Origin: Phycomyces blakesleeanus NRRL 1555(-)
Taxonomy: Eukaryota > Mucoromycota > Mucoromycetes > Mucorales > Phycomycetaceae
Direction of reading: 5' to 3'
DNA length: 64,000 nt
Assembly (NCBI RefSeq): GCF_001638985.1
Contig: NW_017265165.1
Span: forward strand, 224,912-288,911
Shown here: piece after piece, positions 1 to 12,067 of the stretch
Numbering within the stretch: the first letter of the stretch is position 1
Layout of the letters: every line of letters begins with the position of its first letter
Position numbers and translations under genes: made by a program
The notes under the pieces: generated by a model
What the model was told of the DNA's origin: nothing
The model's database searches: none
The model's input: only the letters and a program-made list of their open reading frames with translations

Positions 1-44
1 CTCTTATATATTGATTGATGCTAATGTTGATTTTCTTTCTGAAG

Positions 45-656
45 GATTGACAAGCTACCAAGGAATCCTATCGCAGATAGTGCTGACATCTCCGAGTCAA
101 AACTTTGGGACACGTATTTTGACTCTTTCTTGCCCGCCAATTTCTCTGACAATGAAAGAAGCACACTTTTACGATGGTTAAATAAACATGCCAAAGTCAA
201 TCTTATCCAACTTGAAACATCAATAACGCTGATTGACCAACTGAATTTTGGTGCCAATCCCGGATTTGGTGAAGTGAAAAATTCCAAGCCAAAATGCGAT
301 AAAGCAACCCTATGTGGGGATTTCTTGCGTCTGGCCCATTTGACAAAAGGATCCATAGACAATCCCCATTTGGAGGCCTCAATTAGCTTTCGTATTCATG
401 GTATGCAGGTTTTGTTATGGCTCCTATAAATAATTTCCTATGTTGACCTTCTACAGGCTTTTCTATCACTTTCTATATGACTCGATTGGACTATCCCATC
501 ATATACACAATGACTGAGCTTGGCAAGACAAAGTTTCCACAATCATTGAATGATATATCTACCTTTTGGTGCCTTCAAATCATGCGACTTACTAGTTCAG
601 ATAACCAGTGCTTTCTGAGCTCACTGCAAGCTGAGCCTTTCTCCCTCGCTTGTTAA
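45..656 (+). CDS. 3' part of an unknown protein gene (5' end outside window)
   Basis: Two exons can be read: 45-400 and 457-656, joined over a 56-nt intron (401-456, gtatgc...ctacag). A probable upstream intron ends at 44 with a branch-like ctaat and a pyrimidine tract before its AG, and there is an in-frame stop at 40-42 just before it, so the gene starts to the left of the window. The joined frame gives about 185 residues ending in ...EPFSLAC and a TAA at 654-656. I do not recognise a domain. The protein is soluble-looking, with no membrane segment. Segments such as GDFLRLAHLTKG and SITFYMTRLDYP resemble the uncharacterised, often multicopy hypothetical proteins of Mucoromycota, which is an impression and not a match. 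The ORF is open across both exons, so it is probably real or only recently dead. Confidence 0.55.
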
Positions 657-1401
657 AGAAAGAGTAACCAAGTCTATTAGTATTAGCCTTCTGCATGTGT
701 TTGTGGACTCACGAAAGAGTTGCAAACGAACGTATGGTTTCTTTGGAAATTAATTTACATACCTTATCTAATTTATGAGTAATAAAACAGTAGATATTTT
801 AAAATAATTATGGCTTTGTTATAAGCTGGGTATCGTATAAGAGTTGAGGTCATGGTGTTTATATCTTTTTTAAACAAGAAGATGGAATAGATCTATGATC
901 TAATCCATTCGGCGTGATAATTTAGAGTTAGTATTAAGTAACATTATGAATGTTCTATCAGTCTTTAACACAAAATTGTTAGCTAGCCTAAATGCTGCTT
1001 TCCGGGCTCTCGTAATTCAAATACATTATGTCTTTGTATAGCAAAACAATATACAATTAGGGTAATACTTACCACGCTAAATCCAACCATAATCCGATCA
1101 TTAATGTGTATCAATATAACATGCGGCCCAATTCCCTTTATAATCTCTCTCTCTCTTAGACCCTTATTTTCCCAAGATAATTTTTATCATCTTTCTCAGC
1201 ACACGTATACATGCACATATATCTGCTCCTAGTCATAGGTATACATATACGTATTGTGCTTAAAAAAAACAATACAATACAATGTGAATAAGATTACTGA
1301 TATTAAAAAAAAGACAGTGTTTATTATTTATTTACTTATACAGGTGGTGCAAAGTCATTAAAGTGCTTTATATTTTACAATTTGTTTTAATTAAAAACAA
1401 A
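657..1401. other. Intergenic region, no gene seen
   Basis: AT-rich spacer between the 3' ends of two convergent genes. It contains homopolymer runs and a tctctctc run near 1147. No coding signal, tRNA or structured RNA was recognised. Confidence 0.6.
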
Positions 1402-3234
1402 CTACCAACTAGCCATGTACTCGGGAGAAGAACTAGTTTCAGATTGGGGGAGATCTTCAGATACTTGGCTAGGAAGCTCAGTGGAATCATCAGTAGAGCT
1501 GGTAGAGTCAGTGGAGTCAGCAGAGTCAGTGGAGTCAGCAGAGTCAGTGGAGTCAGCAAAGTCAGTGGAGTCAGCAGAGTCAGTGGAGTCAGCAGAGTCG
1601 GTAGAATCGGCAGAGTCGGTAGAATCGGCAGAGTCGGTAGAATCGGCAGAGTCAGTAGAATCGGCAGAGTCAGTAGAATCGGCAGAGTCAGTAGAATCGG
1701 CAGAGTCAGTAGAATCGGCAGAGTCAGTAGAATCGGCAGAGTCAGTAGAATCGGCAGAGTCAGTAGAGTCAGTAGAGTCAGTAGAGTCCTCCTGAGTTCC
1801 GTTCAAGCTGTCGATCTTCTCTCTAATGGCAGATGTGAAGAGCTTCCATTCGTCGGCAGTGGTGTAACTCTCAGTGATTTTCTTGAGGCCAGAAAGCTGT
1901 GCGACAGACTCAGGGTATTCTGCTGAAAGTTTATCGGTGAATGCAGCCCAATGAGCTTCAATGTCATTAAGATCGTATGTCTGGTTGTTTGCCAGCTGAG
2001 CATCAATGTAATCGATCTCAGCGGGGAATTCGTCAAGAATAGTAGAAGTGGAATTGGCGGAAGTGGAAGTAGTAGGATTGGTTGTGTCAGTAGTATCAGT
2101 AGTATCAGCGGCACTGCTAGTGCTAGGGGCGGTTGTAGAGGTTGTGTTATCTACGCTGTCAATATCTGACAGGACGTTATCAAAAGAAGTGTTTCCGGTT
2201 GCACTTTCCTGGTACTCTCCGTCGTCGGTTGAGTCAGTACTGTCACTGCTATCAGTACTATCAGTGCTGTCGGTGGTGTCAGTGCTGTCAGTAGTATCAT
2301 CCGATGAAGAATCGGTTGTGTCATCTGAAGATGTATCGGTCGAGTCATCGGTTGTAACGCTAGTAGAGGCATCTGCGGTTGTCTGGTTATAGGATCCGAG
2401 TGTATAGTCACCGGGAACTACGCGTAAACAGCCGTATTCCGATCGACCAGTGTTACAATCATCCTTTATGTTTTTGTTGTTAAGGGAGAGGGAGAGAGAT
2501 TTGAAATTAATATATATAAACATTCATAAATAATAATTTTTTTTCTACATACCTCATTCTCACAGCATCTAATACAGAAACGGTTGTCACTGGGTTCAAC
2601 CAAGTTGACAAAGTGGGGGTAACCTTTGCACATAGCACCTACGGGCTTGTGGTTGCCTAGCAACAAAAAAAAGACGATTATTAAATTAGATAAATGACTT
2701 GTACGCATATTATATGTATTTATATGTATATTACCATGAGCATCATACTGTCCACCACCATCTGTTTCCAAGAGATCATACTTGGTACGGTCAAAGAAAC
2801 CAGTGACCTGTACATAAGTATCGTTGGAGGTATAATGAGCGGTTGTGATGAAGCCTAAGTCATAGTAATTGGGTGTTAATTAATGATCGTTTATTTTGGG
2901 ATTGGTACGTATTTTATTTATATATTCTTTTTTTTTGTATAAAAAGAAATTAAAATAAATAAATTGATGTATTACCTTCGGGGAAAGGTAAAGAGTTTGC
3001 AACTTCAGATGTGTTGGTGCAGAAGGCGATACCGTTGTCCTCGTTAACTGCTACGACGAGTCCAGGTTGAGGGGGCAAGAAGAAACAGAAGTCTTGCTCG
3101 CTGTTAACAACCACAGTAAATGGATCAGTAGTTGTGGTCTGTGATGTCTCTTGAGCATAGACACCGGGAATAAGGAGAGAAGCACCGGCAGCAATGCCAG
3201 CAACAGCTAGTTTGATGGAGGACGAAAGATGCAT
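1402..3234 (-). CDS. Secreted Cys-motif protein with a long Ser/Thr/Asp repeat tail
   Basis: Four exons on the minus strand: 3234-2976, 2854-2735, 2656-2553, 2463-1402 (514 aa). Introns are 121, 78 and 89 nt and all are GT-AG with consistent phase. Residues 1-27 form a signal peptide (Lys8, hydrophobic core, VYA/QE cleavage). The N-terminal ~180 residues carry the features of a widespread fungal secreted family: DFCFFLPP, a GFITTAHYT segment, YVQVTGFFD, DGGGQYDAHG, then a cysteine cluster (MCKGY, FCIRCC, DDC, YGC). Residues after ~190 are Ser/Thr/Asp-rich and include about 15 copies of a six-residue unit DSTDSA near the C-terminus. No GPI-attachment signal is visible at the end (EYMASW), so it is probably secreted or loosely wall-associated, and the tail is a likely O-glycosylation zone. 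Function unknown. Confidence 0.85.
1498..1792. repeat. 18-bp coding minisatellite (DSTDSA units)
   Basis: Tandem units of 18 bp of the type gagtcagtagaatcggca, with 9-bp sub-units. They run through the last exon of the secreted protein gene. Neighbouring units are nearly identical, and unit classes (cagtgg, cggtag, cagtag) occur in blocks, as expected from repeated slippage or unequal exchange. The unit is a multiple of three, so copy-number change keeps the frame. Confidence 0.9.
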
Positions 3235-3352
3235 CGAGTAAGAGGGCGGTAAAGGGGAAGTTATAGGATGGGGGATAAAGGGAAGAGAAAAATGAAAATA
3301 AAGAAGTGAGTTGAGGAGAGGAGAGGTGAAAGAAATAAAGACTAAATTTGGC

Positions 3353-3364
3353 TATATATTTATA
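3353..3364 (-). promoter_or_regulatory. Probable TATA box of the secreted protein gene
   Basis: Read on the minus strand this is TATAAATATATA, about 120 bp upstream of the ATG at 3234. Position and sequence suit a core promoter, but AT-rich DNA makes chance matches common. Confidence 0.4.
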
Positions 3365-6300
3365 CTCTTCCAAATTTTTTTTTTATATGTATCTATATGT
3401 ATATTTATATATTTTTTATTTATATATAGTTTTATATTTATATTCCTTCCTATGTATAGACAAAGTTAGTCCTGTTTTATGAGTGGATCTGCAGTGGGAT
3501 TTATTGAAGCCCGATCGTTAAAATGGAGATTAGTGGTGTCACAACTTTAGTAGCCCGACCTTGGCCACCATGAGGCTTACTGTCTTGGCGGTTTCAAAAA
3601 AAAGAAAAAAAAAAGTACATAATCTCAAGCTGCATCCCGCGTAATTTAAAGCCTGTCCTACGATTTGCTATGTATAAATTCCAGGCTGCTATTTTGGGAG
3701 CTCACATCTTATTTTGAAAACGAAAATTTGATGAGAAATAAAAGTATCTAGTCCTAGAAATAGTCTTTCTTACGGGGAATTCATCACTTACAAAAAAAAA
3801 AAAAAACTACTGTGATATGTATTATTAGCTTGTTATGTAGATCTTTCTGTCTTTTATAAATAGAAAGCACATACTTCTTTACTTACCATACCCCTCTTGC
3901 CCAAAGAATTAACTCAGAGAATAAGTCTCAGGCCATTGACAATTGATTAAAGAAATGCAAAACTAATATGTTACATTTGAGACACAAATCCTGGGTTAAA
4001 TGGTGAATTTCTTTGACTGGATCTTAAATCCTAGCAATGGTTTTTATTTTTATTTTTGAAGTTGAAAAAAAAAAGAGAGTTTTAGTCTACAGAATTAGAA
4101 AAATTACGTTGAAATATGTTCCCATAGAGACGAGGCTCACCGATCAACTCCCCCTCCCTAAGCCCAGTGGTCTTTCTACAAGTAGAAAACAAAACGAGAG
4201 AATAGAAATTGTCGCCTCAAAGACTCAAATGGCTCAAATCCATTTTTATTTTTATTTTTGTTTTTGTTTTTGTCTAATTAAAAGAGTATTTTGGAGTAAT
4301 TTACTTAATATAGAATAATCTTTTCATTTTGTTTCGTTTTGTTTCGTTTTGTTTTATTCTGTTTAGTCTAATAATAGGCTATCACATACTCTATTGCTTC
4401 TGAAAAGCTATTATATTCAAAATATATAAATTACTATTATCACTATTGATCTGTACAGCAATCTCCCAAGAGGTATGATATAATTTAAATAATAGGCCTC
4501 TTCTATTGGTAGTTTTCTTTGAATGTACCTTCAAAAAAAAAGACATTACTATTATTTATTCATAACCAATCAAATTATCCCGTGAATATATGTAGGCTTG
4601 CTATATGGCTTATTCAGTCTGTTGATTATGAAGGCTTTTATGTGCTTGAGTAAAAAAAATAAAATACCAAAAAGAAAAGTGCAAGGAGTGGGCAGCCGAA
4701 ACAACAGTATTGTTATCAATTGTCAATAAGGTTTTTAGTTTTCGTCTTCTTCTTTTTCGGCATGTTCTGGAGAATGATGACAATGGCCCAGCCTCAAGTA
4801 ATCTGACTTTGTGTGAGAATTGGCTCATCTTCTATAGAATTCTGTCAAAGCTTCTATAGTAAGCCAAACCAACCAAAAAATATGCAGTAGTCATAGTAAA
4901 CTGTATGGATAGCTATGACTATATGTATATTAGATATAGAAATAATACCAAGGGATTATTTTTTTAATATGAACAAAAGACTTTACTGATGGTCAGACAG
5001 CCATTGATGAAAAATCAAGCTAATTATCGATTGCACGTGTCATGAATTAGGGTTTAACATTAAATGAAATTGTGTTTGTTGTGATCTATTGCTTTCAGGC
5101 AAGAAATCTGCTTAGATTTGTATTAGAATAGCCACAGAAACTGTGGTAAGCAATCCCAAAAGAAGAAAGTTTGGCATAGAGATCTAGTTTTGGGTTGGTC
5201 TGTTGTAGTAATGAGTCTGTTTACTCGTACGCTCTTGTGAATACTAAGGTTTAAAATAAGAGTAAGTTCAACAAGGAATGTACCAAAGAAAAAAAAAGTA
5301 AATAGACTTCATTAGATACCAAATACTATATCTTTCAAAGATTAAAGTCTAGTGGTTAGAGATATAGGCTATCTACATATTATTATTATTATTATTATTT
5401 TTATCGACCGTCTATCACTCTATTATACAAGTAACCCGATGGCTCTAAAAAATATAGATTGGATCTGCAAATTTTATTATCTCTTGATCTAAAGAACCAG
5501 AGTCACTGGAATACAATTTCTTTGGTGATGACTATTATCTATTACCTTTAGTACGTCACTGCCAAGTAGAATTCTAGCTTCTATCGGTAGATCTGACGAT
5601 GAATATGTTGATTAGTTCATTGCGCGAATAGACCCCATTTTCTGACTTTTTTTTTTCTGTATAAATATTCTTGTTCTTACTCTTCTTTCTGCTGAGATAA
5701 TTGGTATGAAGTCACATCATGGAAATGTGGTTTCTCCGGGGTTCATGCTTTCTCAGCGGTAGTGGTAGTATAGAAGAAATGCCCCACGCACATGCACACA
5801 GAAAATATGTACAAAAGTACTCCAATTTATAGTTAAGTATATATCAAGCATTGCATATCCAAAATCCAAGTGTGTCCTGATTTTGTTTTTGTTTTTCAAA
5901 GCCAATGTTTCAGGAGATCGATAAATAACGCTTAAAAGACGGTCTACCTATAGTACGGTGGAATTCTACATGCATACACATATATATACTTTGGTTCTTC
6001 TTGCCTTATATTATGAGTTGACTAATTGTGAAGAATCAAAAGAGAATCTTTCAAAAAAAAAAAAGAATTGAGGTCTGTACAGGAATATTTCTGACAGAAT
6101 AAATCTTACCCAATTCCCTGGATTTACTCTTTTTTTTTTTTTCTCTGAATTTAAAAAAAAATATCTAAAAATCAAACCCCACTCAACCATGACCTTGACC
6201 TTGACCTTGACCTTAACCTTGAGCACAACCACAAAAAATACTAGTATCAGATACTGTTCGTCCAATACTTCATTATATTGAGCTTCTCTATATATAAAAT

Positions 6301-9141
6301 AATAGAATTTCTGATATCTTGGTTTGCTCTTCCTCAGTTGGTACCCTATATAAAGCAAGATGTGTAGAGCGTCAAAGATCAAAATGGTCGGCGGCTTCCC
6401 AGCCCATAGAAAGCTTGTTTCTGAGATTTTCTTTTATAGCTTGTGCACAAGTAGGAACTATTCTTTGGCCAATCCTTGCATTGAAACCAGAATCTGTAGA
6501 AATAAAATCAGGGTTATTTTTTCTTTCTCTCTCTCTCTCTTTACTTTCTATGGCTGTACATTATTAGTCCAAGTTTAATTAAACCTGGAGTATATGTAAC
6601 ACATAATACGAATCGTAGCCTTTTTTTTTGCTTTCGTGGTCAATGTCAATTAAAGCGGTAGGTCCAGCTTTGTATATTGATATGAAATATTATCATTAAG
6701 AAGCACACAGCTTGTCAAAATAAACATCACTGTATGTACTCTAACTCATACATTTTGATTTTTCATGGGCAGACAGTATTATGTCTACTTTAGTAAATGA
6801 TGGTATTTTAGATCTTATGGAGTCTATAGAGATTATGGTTTGTGGTATAAAAATATGAACAACACAACTGTTGCACTGCAGTGCTTGATATTTTTATTTC
6901 GTCTTTTTGGACTCTTCAAATTCGAAAGATGACTAGCCTTATCTTGAAGGGTTCGGTGATAGTAAACACGTTCTTCTGGTATACTTTTCATATGAGTGAC
7001 TTTTATCTTTGGACTTTTTCTAATTGTATCGTATAAGCTCGAGGTGATTTCTTTATAGGAATACATTTCATTCTGTGTGCTTTTATATGTATGTAAATGA
7101 CTTGAGAAGATATTGATTAGCCTATCCTTTGTGTAAATACTTGCGGCTTATACTTTGAACTGTGGCTTTTGCTTTGTTTGTAAGCAATATATGTAAGAGT
7201 AGAATGATAGTAACAGTGATAATATAAAACTGTGCAAAGAATTTCCCTAGGGACAAAATATATAGATATTTTAAATCAGATGACATTTTTTTTTATATCT
7301 CGATTTAAACTTTACATTTATTTTTTCGCCAATACACAAATAAACCTTGTTTTTTTATATAAGATTGTTTCTGTTTGGTACACATCCCTCCCCCTAATAT
7401 GTATATATGTATATACATATTTATACGTACAAAAGTTTGGTACAAAAAAGGGAAAATGTATTGATAATCGACACGTCAAATACTAATAAACCAAAAGGCA
7501 ATAGCGTTGGTGGGCTAAAATTGAAGATTACCGTCCTCTTTATAGCTCCATCTTTCTCTTTGTCTTTATATTCATTCTAGACTAAAAATGAGAAAGCATG
7601 TTGAAAGTAAGTGTATATATATATATATATAGTTTTAAAATATTCGGCTAAATGAAATCCAATCATTGGCTTTGGATTATATCGACTGATCTGATACTTG
7701 TGAGTTTTTCCGTGAACAGTTGGTTAAAGTTTCTGTAATTCAATAGATAAACCAGGTATTTTCTTTTTGGTTAATCTTGATCTTATGTGTTTGTGTATAT
7801 ATAAGATATTTGGGTGTGTAGGTGGGTAATTGATGTTGCAGGGATTTCTGCACGGGCCCTGCGATTAATGAACAGTGACCCCCACCCACTCTCCGTCACT
7901 ATTGAGCCACAGATCTATCATATGAAGAAATAAATAAATAAATAAAAATAAAAATATGGCATTTTTGTCCTTTTCAAGCAAAAACAAAGAATCTTAATCC
8001 TAAATTATTACACCATGTACAAGTAGTTTTTTTTTTTGGGGGGGGGGGGGGATACATATAATAAAAATAAGATAAAAACCTTAGCCATTAATGTAAGATA
8101 TTTAAACTATCATTATATACACATATAGGTGTGTGTACATCAAAGTAAAGATGTACAAACAATCGTGAAATTGTCAAACCGTGACAGTTCCATCTGATCA
8201 GGGCCACCCAGCCAATATTGACAAAATAGCTGGTGTACACATCAGATAACTGTGTAGTTACATGATGTGGATATGCATGACAGAGTAACGTCCCCTTTTG
8301 GTGTATAAAGGTGTCTAATCAAGTCTCTGTCCACCAAGAATATCTTTATACGATCTATACACAGCTATACCCATTTAGTAGCACAGACCAGAACTATGCC
8401 ATACAAAACAAGTACGTGTGCCATATAGATATAGATATAATTTAAAATGTATTGCATTGTCCTTGGCACTCAAATGTATAGACGGACTAAAGAGCGTGTG
8501 AATAAGTCTTGAATAGAGAGTAATTAAAACATCCTTGAGATCTTATGTTATGCTATATACAAAGCGACTAGTTAAATTAATGCAAGTCTTGAAAAGAAGT
8601 AAATCTATCTTGTTCAGGTACATGGCCCATTAAAAAAAAAGGGAATTAGAATAAAGAGATAAATAAAAATAAAATAAAAGAATGGTGAATATTTTTTGTA
8701 CACAGCAAATAATAGTTTAATAAAGGTGACATTACAGAAACTCGTTCTATATTTTTTTGTTTTGTTTTGTTTATCAAGTAATTTATATAAAGACTTTTCT
8801 CTAATCAAAAATTAAACATTATCTATAAAATTTATACTTGTGAATAATATATATTAATACCATATTCACAGCCTATAATTTTATTTTATTTTATTATGTA
8901 AGAAAGAAAGATTAACAAGAAATAAATGTAGGAAGAATACGGAATGTAAAAAAAAAGTCAACAAATATATATAATATTTATATACATAGATATATAAGTC
9001 TCGGGTCAAATAATAGCAGTAGTAACAGTAGTAACAGTAGTAACAGTAGTAATAGTAGTAATAGTAGTAATAGTAGTAATAGTAGTAATAGTAGTAATAG
9101 TAGCGGTAGTGGTAATAGTAATTACAGTTTATATATGATAT
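3365..9141. other. Long intergenic region, no gene supported
   Basis: About 5.8 kb of AT-rich DNA between divergently placed features. Short open frames are scattered across it, but none shows a recognisable motif, codon bias or splice pattern. Local repeats include a ttgacc/cttgac hexamer run at about 6187-6225, (ta)n at 7613-7630, (gttttc/gtttcg) repeats near 4330-4350 and a G10 run near 8039-8050. I see no tRNA or rRNA. Confidence 0.5.
9015..9112. repeat. Trinucleotide microsatellite (agt/aat/cagtagtaa)
   Basis: Runs of cagtagtaa and then agtagtaat repeats just downstream of the stop codon of the ORF at 9142-9765. Noncoding in position. Confidence 0.85.
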
Positions 9142-9765
9142 TTAAAAGGGTAACTTTATGGCTTGTCGGCGTGAAGAAAGCCAACTCTTTGCCTTTTCCA
9201 ATGAGGTCCTTTTCTTGTTTGTTGATTGACTGGGTGAGGGAACAAGTGGTGTGTTGGGTGCGGTCAAGGATCGTTTTGGTTGGGACGGCTGCGGTGGTGA
9301 TGATGATGATGGTGGTGGTGGTGGTTGTGGTGCCTGGCGTGGAGTCGAGAAACTATTGGTCGGAGTGTGGTTTGGATTGTAGGCAAATGAAACTGGTCTG
9401 CGTGAGGGTCGTTCATTGTAAGTGTGCCCAGAAGGTGTGAGACGAGGGCGGTCAGCTGGTCGAAGAGGAGGACTTAGGGTAGGTCTATAGGGAACATTCC
9501 TTGGAGGGGAATTAAATCCAGTACTAGTGCTGGTAGTAATTGTAGTAGGCCTTGGAGCAGGACTTAATGTCAAGGACATCGGTCGGTTGCTCTTGTATGC
9601 TAGAAATGCTAAAGGTATATCATCGTTCGAGAGCGGTTTGGCTCGGTTCGAGCGTCTTTTGGGTGGTGGCGATTGTGACCGAGGATGATGTTGATTGGGT
9701 ATTTGGCGTTTTGGACTATATTGATTTTCATAAGTTGGGTAAGACACTCGTTGAGACTGGATCAT
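9142..9765 (-). CDS. Pro/Ser/Arg-rich protein, single exon, function unknown
   Basis: Uninterrupted frame of 207 codons starting at 9765. The protein is rich in Pro, Ser, Arg and Thr (SPPPKRRSNRAKP, APQPPPPPSSSSPPQPSQP) and basic throughout, with no membrane segment or signal peptide. The C-terminus (KKRTSLEKAKSWLSSRRQAI) could form one amphipathic basic helix. Composition is typical of a disordered regulatory or scaffold protein with possible SH3/WW ligands and phosphorylation sites. I do not recognise a family. The upstream 250 bp holds purine-rich stretches of a transcribed leader type. An alternative view is that it is a chance frame in GC-richer DNA, but 600 bp open in AT-rich surroundings favours a real gene. 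Confidence 0.55.
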   Translation of the reverse strand: MIQSQRVSYPTYENQYSPKRQIPNQHHPRSQSPPPKRRSNRAKPLSNDDIPLAFLAYKSNRPMSLTLSPAPRPTTITTSTSTGFNSPPRNVPYRPTLSPPLRPADRPRLTPSGHTYNERPSRRPVSFAYNPNHTPTNSFSTPRQAPQPPPPPSSSSPPQPSQPKRSLTAPNTPLVPSPSQSTNKKRTSLEKAKSWLSSRRQAIKLPF

Positions 9766-10231
9766 TCTTAAGACTTTTACTAAGTAGCTTTTGAAGAAGA
9801 AGCCAAAAGAGAAAAGAAAAAAAAAAGGGGGGGGGGGGAGAAAAATTGAAAACGAGAGAAAAAAAGAAAAAGGAAATAGAAAAAAAAATTATAGAAAAAA
9901 GAGAAAAAAAAGAAAGAGAGAGAGAGAGAGAGAAAAGTGAGAAAATGGTTAGTGTAAGGAAGACCCTTGGCACCCCATTGTAATTTTCAAGTGGAGAAAA
10001 TAAACCCGAAAGCTTATGTATTAGGATGGGTGCACACAATTGGAGCCCTACACCTTTTATATCAGTAATGATTCTGCAAGATAACCAAACACGCACACAC
10101 GCACACACGAGAGAAAGAGAATGAATTGTGTTTATATTTATATTTGTTAAAGAAGATGAGGAGGAAGAGTAGTAGGAGTAGTATGAAGAAGAAGAAGACG
10201 AAGAAGAAAAGGAGGAATTGTTCATAGAGTA
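9766..10231. other. Intergenic, purine-rich
   Basis: Contains A/G-rich tracts (9796-9945, including a G10 run and (ga)n), and gaagaagaag runs at 10150-10215. It is the 5' flank of the Pro-rich gene and the 3' flank of the bZIP gene. The minus-strand frame here is only poly-Ser/Phe read from these tracts. Confidence 0.6.
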
Positions 10232-12067
10232 TCAATTAGGTTCATTCTTGTCCATCATTTTTATCACAATGTCAATCTCTTCTTCTTCAAAGACTGGCCC
10301 ATTTTCAGAACATTTGGCCTTTCTCTTCAACTGATCACATAGATCGTCGAGATTAAATGCCTCGAATCTTGGGTGGGATGACATTCGTTTCCAGGCGGTG
10401 GAACATGGGACAAGCTTTGTAGAGGACTGGAAATCCTGATAAGATGTATGTTCTAAACGTGCCGACATCGTCTGCGCAAATCTATCGAAATGGTTCTTCT
10501 CAGCACCCATCTTGCTCTCCTCTCCGTCCTCTTCCCTTTCTCCTGCCGACAACGGCTCTGTGACAATAGGAACCCGGTTCTTAGTGACTGCATCATTCAA
10601 TATTCCAGTCGAGTCAAACAGAGGTTCGGAAAGCAGCTGGTTGTAGGCCGACGTACAGACGACTTTCTTGAGTCTTTCGCAGAAAGAAACTCCATTCTTG
10701 TCTATTATGCACTCCACTTTTAAGGCGGGGCTTCGTACCGGTCGGGTTCTCTGATCTGTAGTGTTGGAGCCAGGATTATGGCTCAGCTTAAGACTAGGAC
10801 TAGGACTAGGACTAGGACCAGGACTAGGACAATCAACACTCGTGTCTTGATTATCTTGATTATCTTGGCTGTCTTGGTTGTCTTGGTTGTCTTGGTTGTC
10901 TTGGTTGTCTTGGTTGTCTTGGTTGTCTTGGTTGCCTTGGTTGTCTTGGTTGCCTTGGTTGACTTGGTTGACTTGGTTGACTTGGTTGCCTTGGTTGACT
11001 TGATTGTCTTGGTTGACTTGATTGTCTTGGTTGTCTTGATTGCCGTGGTTGACTTGGCTGTCTTGATTGATTTGGTTGATTTGGTTGACGTGGTTGATTC
11101 GGTTGAGGTGGTTGAGGTGGTTGAGATGGTTGAGGTGGTTGAGGTGGTTGAGGTGGTTGCCTTGGCTGACGTGGTTGCCTTGGCTGACGTGGTTGCCTTG
11201 ACTGACGTGGCTGTCTTGATTGACTTGATTATCTTGGGTGTATTGAATGCCTTGGATGTCTTGGTTGTATTGGTTATATTGACTGCACTGGCTACTTTGA
11301 CCGTCCAGTCTAAGCTTAATATCACCCAATATTGCCCTTAGTTCTTCATTCTCTTTCTGGAGTTGAGCAACATGGACCTCATGGGCTGCTTGAATTTGTC
11401 TGATCTTGTCTTCCAGTTCTTTTACATATTTTTCTTTGCGCTCTCGAAATGCTCTTTGGGCTGCTCTATTTTGTTCTTTTCGTCTCTTTCGCTGATCGTT
11501 TGCTAATGATGACTGAATGATAATAATAAGAATTTTGACACCAAAAGTTGATTCTTATTGTATTTATGAAATAATACCTGAGAGTTGTTGCTTCCGTCAG
11601 AGATTGTGCCATCTAAATGTTTTATATTTTATATAAATATCATTATCATTATAATTATCATTATAAGAAAGAAAATGAATTTATTGATTTGATTTGATTT
11701 GATTTGATTTTATTTTATTTTATTTGATTTGATTTGATTTGAATAAGAATTAATGGCTCTTGACATTGACATTTACCATTTCCTATTGTTTCTCCATAGT
11801 CTTTACAAATTTTAAGTAAGTAAATGAATAAGAAGGAACTGAATAGACTATGTGAGTTATTCAGGCGTGTTTACTTACAAGATAAATGAGAACAGAAAGA
11901 AATAAAGATAGAAAAAGAGAGTTTGAATTACCTTCACCAGAATTCCATTTGCGTTTATCAATGGTATTTTTATTGGTTGGTTGTGGAAGAATGGGATTAG
12001 GTGCAATTGGTCTGAACAAGGTTGGCCATGAGGTATGTGTATTTTGAATTGCTCCTGTGTTAGGCAT
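10232..12067 (-). CDS. Yap1/Pap1-like bZIP transcription factor with Asn/Gln repeat
   Basis: Exons 12067-11932, 11612-11578 and 11512-10232 give 483 aa; an extra 24-nt exon at 11777-11800 is possible. The basic region (residues ~64-82) carries NRAAQRAFRERK, the fungal Pap1/Yap1 signature (N-x2-A-Q-x2-F-R), followed by a leucine-zipper coiled coil to ~120. Residues ~131-281 are an Asn/Gln/Asp/His tract encoded by 9-bp tandem repeats. The C-terminal ~60 residues match the redox-sensing c-CRD of this family, with Cys427, Cys449 and Cys458 and the segment FNLDDLCDQLKRKAKC, which in known members contains the Crm1 export signal. In the family, oxidant-driven disulfides block export and the factor activates antioxidant and detoxification genes; that role is inferred here. 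Other cysteines (VDC, VEC, SFC, VVC) could act as partners. Family assignment is firm. Confidence 0.9.
10778..11280. repeat. 9-bp coding tandem repeat array (ttggttgtc / ttggttgac family)
   Basis: Tandem 9-bp units read on the plus strand as cttggttgt, cttggttgac, ttgaggtgg and cgtggttgc variants. On the coding strand they give NQD, NQV, NHL, SQG and related triplets. Sub-blocks of one variant sit together (QDN block, then HLN block, then HVSQGN block). A small (aggact)n run at 10793-10830 encodes SPSPSPS. All reading frames through the array are open because the units lack stops. Confidence 0.9.
11696..11742. repeat. Pentanucleotide repeat gattt/tattt inside a bZIP intron
   Basis: Tandem gattt and tattt units inside the first intron region of the bZIP gene. 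Confidence 0.8.

Noticed and set aside
1363..1926. Plus-strand frames of Val-Ser-Arg/Gly and Glu-Ser-Val repeats
   Set aside because: Antisense readings of the DSTDSA minisatellite of the secreted protein gene.
9728..10225. Minus-strand Ser/Phe/Leu frame of 165 codons
   Set aside because: Built from purine microsatellites (poly-gaa, ga and A/G runs) with no conserved content.
10778..11341. Plus-strand Leu/Val-rich and minus-strand Lys/Thr-rich frames across the bZIP repeat
   Set aside because: The 9-bp repeat lacks stop codons in all frames. Only the frame joined to the bZIP and c-CRD has conserved motifs.
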